DNA of 41,545 nt from an uncultured Solirubrobacterales bacterium (lineage in GTDB: Bacteria > Actinomycetota > Thermoleophilia > Solirubrobacterales > Thermoleophilaceae): the NCBI GenBank assembly GCA_902806245.1, contig CADCVU010000012.1, positions 1 to 41,545 on the forward strand. Reading direction: 5' to 3'. This document shows positions 35,879 through 41,545 of the stretch, piece by piece (within the stretch, counting starts at the first letter, position 1; every line of letters begins with the position of its first letter). The notes beneath the pieces were generated by a model. That model was not told the DNA's origin, made no database searches, and saw only the letters and a list, made by a program, of their open reading frames with translations. The translations under genes were made by a program, and so were the position numbers.

Positions 35879-36007
35879 GGGGTGGGTTGTAGTACGTCCG
35901 CGCCCGCGGCGCGCCGCAGGTGCTCCGTTACCTCCGAGTGCGCGAGAGGTTCCGGGGACCACGGAGCCACCTCCGGTTAGTCTGCGGCAACAGCGACGAG
36001 GAGCCCG

Positions 36008-37447
36008 ATGGACTCAGCGACAGGTGACCCTATTAGGCCCCGGCGTGCGGGCCCCGATCATCCCCGCCGGCACCGAGGACCGCGGTCGTCGGCCGTCACT
36101 CGCGGTCTCTGGGCGATGGGCCTTCCTCCCGGTCCCTCGGCCCCGCCCGTGGTCCAGACGGCCAGATGGCTCAGGCGCCCGATCGAGTTCATGGATTCCT
36201 GTCGGCGCCACTACGGCGACGCCTTCAGCATCAGGCTCCTCGGCTTTCAGACGCCGATGGTGCTGATCTCCGACCCCGAGGCCATCAAGGCCCTGTACTC
36301 GAACCGCGAGCATGGGCTCCCACCCGGGCGCACCGCGGCGCTCGGACCCGTGATGGGGCCTCGCTCGGTGCTCCTGCTCGAGGGGGCCGACCACCTGTCG
36401 CGACGCAAGCTGATGCTGCCGCCGTTCCACGGCGAGCGCATGCGGACCTACGAGTCCGTGATCGCCGAGGCGACGCGAGGGGAGATCGAGTCCTGGCCGC
36501 TTCGAGAGTCGTTTCCGATCCACCCGAGGATGCAGGCGGTGACGCTCGAGATCATCCTGCGCGCGGTCTTCGGCGTCTCGGAGCCGACCCGGCTGGAGTC
36601 CCTGAGGAGGCTGTTGGGCGACCTGCTGGCCGGCATCGCCTCGCCCGGGATAGGGCTGCGCGTGGCCGTCGCGCGTCGGCTCGGCCGCCGTGATCCCATG
36701 GAGGAGGTCGAGCGCCGAGCCCGAGCCGTCGACGACCTCCTGCACGCGGAGATAGCGGAGCGGCGGTCAGACGAGCAGATCGCCGAGCGGGAGGACATCC
36801 TCTCGATGCTCATCACCGCGCGGTTCGAGGACGGCCAGGGCATGACCGACGGGGAGCTGCGAGATCAGCTCGTGACCCTGCTTCTAGCGGGGCACGAGAC
36901 GACCGCGACGGCGCTCGCCTGGACGTTCGATCTGCTGCTGCGCCATTCGGCGAGCCTCGACCGGCTCCGACGCGAGCTGCACGACGGTGCAGAGGAGTAT
37001 CTGCACGCGGTGACCACCGAGGCGCTTCGCCTGCGTCCTGTGGTTCCACTCGCGGGCCGGCGGCTGCGCTCGGAGCTCCGGGTCGACGGACAAGTGCTCC
37101 CGCCCGGAACGGACGTCAGTCCGTCGATCTGGCTGACCCACACACGCGCCGACCGCTACCCCGAACCGCTCGAGTTCCGGCCGGAGCGGTTCCTCGACGA
37201 TGCCCCCGAGACCTACGCCTGGATTCCCTTCGGCGGCGGCGTCCGGCGGTGCCTGGGCGCCGCCTTCGCCGAGTTCGAGATGCGGATCGTGCTCCGCGAG
37301 GTACTCCTGCGCTGCGACGTGCGGGGCGTCCGCTCGGCACCGGAGCGGATCGCCCGGCGCAACATCACCTTCTCGCCGCGAAAGGGAACCCCTGTGGTCG
37401 TGACCGCCCGTGGGTCCACGCCGGGGCGTGAGCCGGCGATGGCGTGA
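36008..37447 (+). CDS. Cytochrome P450
   Basis: I-helix LLLAGHETTATALAW, ExxR TTEALRLRP, heme loop FGGGVRRCLGAAFAEFEM. Likely start is an internal Met (MGLPPGPSAPPVVQTARW). Confidence 0.97.
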   Translation: MDSATGDPIRPRRAGPDHPRRHRGPRSSAVTRGLWAMGLPPGPSAPPVVQTARWLRRPIEFMDSCRRHYGDAFSIRLLGFQTPMVLISDPEAIKALYSNREHGLPPGRTAALGPVMGPRSVLLLEGADHLSRRKLMLPPFHGERMRTYESVIAEATRGEIESWPLRESFPIHPRMQAVTLEIILRAVFGVSEPTRLESLRRLLGDLLAGIASPGIGLRVAVARRLGRRDPMEEVERRARAVDDLLHAEIAERRSDEQIAEREDILSMLITARFEDGQGMTDGELRDQLVTLLLAGHETTATALAWTFDLLLRHSASLDRLRRELHDGAEEYLHAVTTEALRLRPVVPLAGRRLRSELRVDGQVLPPGTDVSPSIWLTHTRADRYPEPLEFRPERFLDDAPETYAWIPFGGGVRRCLGAAFAEFEMRIVLREVLLRCDVRGVRSAPERIARRNITFSPRKGTPVVVTARGSTPGREPAMA

Positions 37448-37634
37448 GACCGGAAGGTCGTCGCTCAGGACCATGAAGCGAGCATGCTCGAAAGACTTGC
37501 TGCCAGACGAGTCGTCGGCAATTGAGGATTGCGCCTTCCAGCCGGGCCGGTCTGACTTCGTACCCTTACCGGGCGTGGCGTGAGTCGGCCTGAGGCGGAG
37601 CGCAGCAAGGTCTGCGGGCGGCCCTGATGCATGC

Positions 37635-38192
37635 CTAGCGGGCCTTCGAGCGAAGCCTAAGGTAAGCCGTGGGCACGGCCCAGGTCAGCCAAACGCCGTT
37701 GACAGTGACGTAGAAATTGAACCCGTCTTCGCCCATGCGGGCTGCGGCGACCTCCAGCACGACCGCTCGCCCATGCCGGGCGCCGACCCGGGTTGCGGTC
37801 GCCGTGTCGGTGGAGAGATGCACGTGGTGCCGCCCAGCTCGCTTCAGGCCCGCCCGCATGATCGAGTCGAGGTGTCGTAGTCCTGTGCCGTGGAACAGAA
37901 CGGCGGGAGGGCTAGCCGGCTCTAGTTCGAGATCGACCTCGACGCTGTGACCCTGGTTGGCGCGAATTCGCGTACGGGTCTCGTCGAAACTGAACCGCTG
38001 CTTGTCGTTCCGCTCAACTACCTGGCGGAGGTCCTCGAGGGTCAACGCGAAGGACTGACTCCGACAGGCGCCCAGCAATGCGTCGATGGAGACCCATCCT
38101 CCGGGCTCGAGCGTGAGGCCGAGGCGTCCTGGGTCGTGACGAAGGTGGCGCGACAGGTACTTCGATGTCTTCACGAGCCGCTTGTTCGTCAT
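37635..38192 (-). CDS. kptA: RNA 2'-phosphotransferase, Tpt1/KptA family
   Basis: MTNKRLVKTSKYLSRHLRHDPGRLGLTLEPGGWVSIDALL...RFSFDETRTRIRANQGHSVEVDLELEPASPPAVLFHGTGLRHLDSIMRAGLKRAGRHHVHLSTD. Confidence 0.96.
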   Translation of the reverse strand: MTNKRLVKTSKYLSRHLRHDPGRLGLTLEPGGWVSIDALLGACRSQSFALTLEDLRQVVERNDKQRFSFDETRTRIRANQGHSVEVDLELEPASPPAVLFHGTGLRHLDSIMRAGLKRAGRHHVHLSTDTATATRVGARHGRAVVLEVAAARMGEDGFNFYVTVNGVWLTWAVPTAYLRLRSKAR

Positions 38193-38917
38193 GGCACTGC
38201 AGCCCACGGCTTCTTCATGGAGGAGGTCGGAGGGGCTCGCGGACATCCCCGGGTGCGGCAAGCCGCGGCCGGAACATTCATTCCATCGTAGTCGCGCGCA
38301 TGTGCACTGCTGCCTCGAGGAGCGGCCCGGTCTTCGCCCCACCGCGAGCGCGCGCCGCCCGGTCCGCCCCCAACGATGCGCGCGAATGCTCGGCGAACCG
38401 GCTCGAAGCCGGGCGCCGTTTCCCCGCCCCCCTTCATGGCTCGAGCCTCGAAGAGCTGCGCTGGGCACACCCCGCCGAGTGGGTGGAAGCGGTCGCAATC
38501 CAGTTGCCGGCCCCATCGCCAACCGGCGCACAGGCGGAGACAGCGCTGCGCGGCGGCCGTGCGATCGAGTCTCGTGCCGAGTCGGAGACCGCTGACGATC
38601 CGCTGCCGCTCGGTGGAGATCGACTCGCCAAGGCTCTGTGCTGGTCGTGGAGAGCGGCCGATAGCGGCTGGCAGGCCGTCCGACCCGCTAAGCAGCGGGA
38701 CGGTGCCCCTGAGTGGCGAACCGCTGCCGCCACGCGGCGGCGAACGCCCTTCCCGACCCGGATTGCTCGACCTCGTCGTGCGATCGCCTTGCGATCGTCA
38801 GGAGTGCCCGCACACGGCGATTCCGCCTATCCAAGGCGCGCTGGCCAGTTGAGGGTGCCGGCGAACTCCGAGACGCCGAGCGATATTCTGCTTTTGAGCA
38901 GGGCTTTCGCTACTCTC

Positions 38918-39008
38918 AGCGGAGGGGGAGGGATTCGAACCCTCGATGGACCTAACCGGCCCATAACGGTTTTCGAGACTCGCACGATGGTCTCCATGAC
39001 CATCGCAC
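38918..39008 (-). repeat. tRNA-Ser-3'-like dispersed repeat, copy C
   Basis: Minus: GTGCGATGGTCATGGAGACCATCGTGCGAGTCTCGAAAACCGTTATGGGCCGGTTAGGTCCATCGAGGGTTCGAATCCCTCCCCCTCCGCTGA; canonical T-arm (GAGGG-TTCGAAT-CCCTC) but no matching 5' acceptor or anticodon stem. Confidence 0.7.
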
Positions 39009-39022
39009 CGAGTAGTGCTGAT

Positions 39023-40387
39023 TCAGCGGTCGGCAAGCGCTCTCGCCACCTCTCGCGCCGCCCGCTCACCGGCTTCGATCCCGCCGTCCATGTACCCGGG
39101 CCATTCGGTGGCCGTCTCGGTTCCCGCCCAGTGCACGAGGTCGACCGGCTCGCGTATCGCCGGTCCGGTCTCTGTGAGCGTGCCGGGCCCCATCACCCCG
39201 ACTGGCGCGCCCCTGCTCCATCGCTCCTTCGACCAGTGGAGGTCTAGGTAGGCGGAGGGACGAGCGGCCGGTGGCGCGACCGCGCACCCGAGCGCCTCGA
39301 GCACCGCTCGCCGACGGGCATCCCCGTCGAGTCGTCCGAGCTCGCGCGCGGGAGCCCCGGTGACAAAGGCGACGAGGACGCCGGGGCTTCCTCCCGGTGG
39401 GCTGTCGTCTACGACCATCTGGACCGGCCCTCGATCGGTGAACGCCAGGCCGGACAGACCCTCCTCTCGCCACCACGCACGGTCGTAGACGGCCGCAGCC
39501 TTCATGTACGCGCCCATCGCGACGCGCCGGTTGAGGGACTCGCGCCTCGACGGAAGGCGGGGCGTGAACTCGATCTCGCCCGCTAGCGGAGGTGCGAGGG
39601 CGACGATCGCCCGACGGGCTCTGACAATCAGCCGGTCGGACCGAACGACCACCGACGCCCCGTCTCGCTCCACCGACCGCACGGGGGAGCCGAGCACGAC
39701 CGTGTCGCCGAGCTCGTCGGCGAGGAGCCGACAGACCTGATGCGCCCCGCCTGCGAAGCGAGAGTCCTGCGCTCCGCCCTCGAACTCGGTCAAAGCTCGG
39801 TAGCCACCGGCGGCCTGTGTGTACCAGAGGAAGTACAGCAACGAGAGCTCAGCCGGCTCGGCTCCGAACACCGTCCGAGCGACCAGCTCGAAGGTGGCGC
39901 GTGCCGTCTCGGAGCGAAGCCCCCGCATCCAGTCGGCGAGCGTAAGGGAGTCGAGCCGGGCGGCCCTCCGGGTGCGCCACGGGGCACTCACGTCGACCAG
40001 GCGACGTCGGATTCCAACCCGTCCCACGGCCAGCGCGGTCTCGGCCACGGCGAAAGGCGTGGTCAAGGGAGTAGCGCCGGTGAACGTGTAGCGACGGCCG
40101 TCGAGTGTGAGGAGATGCTCGCCGTCCAGGTATTGCGGCTCGATCTCGATCGCGAGCTCGCCCGCCAGCCGTCCGAGACGCCGCTGGGTTGGGCCGATCC
40201 AGTGAGCGCCGAGGTCGACCGGACACCCCTCGATCGAGACCGTGTGCATCTTGCCGCCAACCCGCTCGCGCGCCTCGAGCAGTCGGACCGAAGCTCCGGA
40301 GCTCTTGAGCTCGCGGGCGGCGACGAGGCCGCTGATCCCTGCGCCGATCACCCCGACGTCGACGTCAGGGTCGGACCCAGCCGTCAT
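39023..40387 (-). CDS. Flavin monoamine oxidase family protein
   Basis: DVGVIGAGISGLVAARELKSSGASVRLLEARERVGGKMHTV...DLGAHWIGPTQ...VHWAGTETATEWPGYMDGGIEAGERAAREV. Confidence 0.95.
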   Translation of the reverse strand: MTAGSDPDVDVGVIGAGISGLVAARELKSSGASVRLLEARERVGGKMHTVSIEGCPVDLGAHWIGPTQRRLGRLAGELAIEIEPQYLDGEHLLTLDGRRYTFTGATPLTTPFAVAETALAVGRVGIRRRLVDVSAPWRTRRAARLDSLTLADWMRGLRSETARATFELVARTVFGAEPAELSLLYFLWYTQAAGGYRALTEFEGGAQDSRFAGGAHQVCRLLADELGDTVVLGSPVRSVERDGASVVVRSDRLIVRARRAIVALAPPLAGEIEFTPRLPSRRESLNRRVAMGAYMKAAAVYDRAWWREEGLSGLAFTDRGPVQMVVDDSPPGGSPGVLVAFVTGAPARELGRLDGDARRRAVLEALGCAVAPPAARPSAYLDLHWSKERWSRGAPVGVMGPGTLTETGPAIREPVDLVHWAGTETATEWPGYMDGGIEAGERAAREVARALADR

Positions 40388-40558
40388 GGGCGGCAGTCTA
40401 GGTAGGCGTTGGAGGAGGTGCGCTCCCAGCACAGCTTCGAGTCCAACAGTTCGTGCTCGTCACGAGCCAGCTGATGTCCTCAGGTCCGGAGTTCTTCCGC
40501 CACTTTCGCTCTCCGCATGCGAGCTGCGGCGCGGCGACGCGAGCGCAGCCTCGGCCCT

Positions 40559-41545
40559 CTAACGCCGCGCTGACGCCCTAGCGCGCGCCCACATACGTAG
40601 GTAGGCCTCCGCTCCGCGCCCCATCTCGCGCATGAGCGTCGGGCCGTCGCGCCCTGCGACCTTCCTCGTGTCCTCGACCCAGTCGGGGTAGAGCCCGTAG
40701 TGCGCGACACCGTCGTGGTTGATGTCGTAGGCGCGCGTCCCAGAGCGCTGCCGCTTGAAACTCACTCGGCCGTCGAAGGAGCGGAAGGGATAGCTGACCG
40801 GGTTGCGGCCTCCGCGCGGCCCGCCCTGCGAGCCGAAGCCGTTCATGTCCGCTCCGTAGCCGAAGCCGAAGTAGTACGGCCCCCTCTGCTTGCGGATCGA
40901 CCGCCACTTCGCGACGAAGTCCTTCGAGTTGCCGGCATACGGTGTCACCACGCCGCCGAGCTTGTATATGCGCGGGATGGCGTCCTTGGTGCTCCAGCTG
41001 TGCGAGGAGACGACCCCCGAGTACCGCTTGTCCTCGAGCACGCTCAGGGCTTCCTGCCGCGCGTAGACGCTCATGTGATCGGGATCGAAGATCATGCCCT
41101 TGGCCATGATGCGCCCGAGGGCGTGCCTGCCGAGCTCGGACAGGCCTGCCCCGGTGCGGCGATTCGAGCCCGGGGTGTAGAGCTCGTTACAGAGCGGCCG
41201 CTGCTCGGTGTAGACCGGGGCCGCGCCCTTGGGAACGAACGCTCTCAAGCCGTTCGCGATCAGCGCGTCCTCGTTGTGGTCGTGGCCCGCGCCGTGCTCT
41301 GTCTCTTCTTGCTGGTAGCGGTCGTGGAAACGCGGGTTCTCGCAGGTCCCGAGCTCCCAGAACCGGTTCGTGTCTGCGAAGTTGCCGAAGTTGGTGAGGA
41401 CGCCGGTCTCGCCCTCGTCGCCGGCAACGCCCGTGAACGCGTTGTCGAACTTGTTGACCAGCTCCAGCTGGCGCACTCCGAGCCTGTGGAACTCGTCGAT
41501 CTGGCGGTTGATCTGCGTCTTCGTGCACGTCGGCCGTCCGTTGAA
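40559..41545 (-). CDS. M19 membrane-dipeptidase-like metal hydrolase, N-terminus beyond right edge
   Basis: Open to window edge (FNGRPTCTKTQINRQIDEFHRLGVRQLELVNKFDNAFTG...MIFDPDHMSVYARQEALSVLEDKRYSGVVSSHSWSTKD...FGYGADMNGFG...HDGVAHYGLYPDWVEDTRKVAG). Confidence 0.7.
   Translation of the reverse strand, partial: FNGRPTCTKTQINRQIDEFHRLGVRQLELVNKFDNAFTGVAGDEGETGVLTNFGNFADTNRFWELGTCENPRFHDRYQQEETEHGAGHDHNEDALIANGLRAFVPKGAAPVYTEQRPLCNELYTPGSNRRTGAGLSELGRHALGRIMAKGMIFDPDHMSVYARQEALSVLEDKRYSGVVSSHSWSTKDAIPRIYKLGGVVTPYAGNSKDFVAKWRSIRKQRGPYYFGFGYGADMNGFGSQGGPRGGRNPVSYPFRSFDGRVSFKRQRSGTRAYDINHDGVAHYGLYPDWVEDTRKVAGRDGPTLMREMGRGAEAYLRMWARARASARR

Noticed and set aside
38165-39247. 360-aa ORF ending GGGGIRTLDGPNRPITVFETRTMVS
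   Set aside because: That peptide is the antisense translation of the tRNA-like repeat; overlaps the monoamine oxidase end. Not a real gene.
1-41545. CRISPR array, rRNA, transposon or prophage
   Set aside because: No spaced direct-repeat array, rRNA signature, transposase, integrase or phage structural motif seen on reading.

Overview
High-GC actinobacterial chromosome segment; gene content and style resemble Thermoleophilia/Solirubrobacterales, but this is inference only. About 40 credible genes were identified by reading the translations. They include a recR-ybaB-dnaX cluster with a nearby SRP RNA, tRNA-Val(CAC), tRNA-Ser(GGA), an FAD dehydrogenase / Baeyer-Villiger monooxygenase divergent pair, an RpoD-like sigma factor, ArsR, XthA, a stand-alone LigD-type polymerase, AlkB-like, AraC+VOC, a thermonuclease with C-terminal DxDxDGxxC repeats, a GGDEF protein, P450, KptA/Tpt1, a monoamine oxidase and an M19-like hydrolase (truncated at the window edge). 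The most interesting signal is a twice-occurring module, at about 9.2-13.7 kb and 24.1-29.0 kb. In each copy a SpoIIE/PP2C-type phosphatase fused to a TetR-type HTH is divergently transcribed from an operon encoding a CmpX-like TM-helix channel protein and a MIP aquaporin. Both operons have candidate sigma-B-like promoters. Other signals: two HD-GYP-type genes broken by what look like repeated single-base deletions in G/C doublets, a dispersed tRNA-Ser-3'-end-like repeat, a perfect-arm palindrome between the BVMO and FAD-dehydrogenase genes, and a likely ATC start codon. No CRISPR, rRNA, transposase or integrase was seen.
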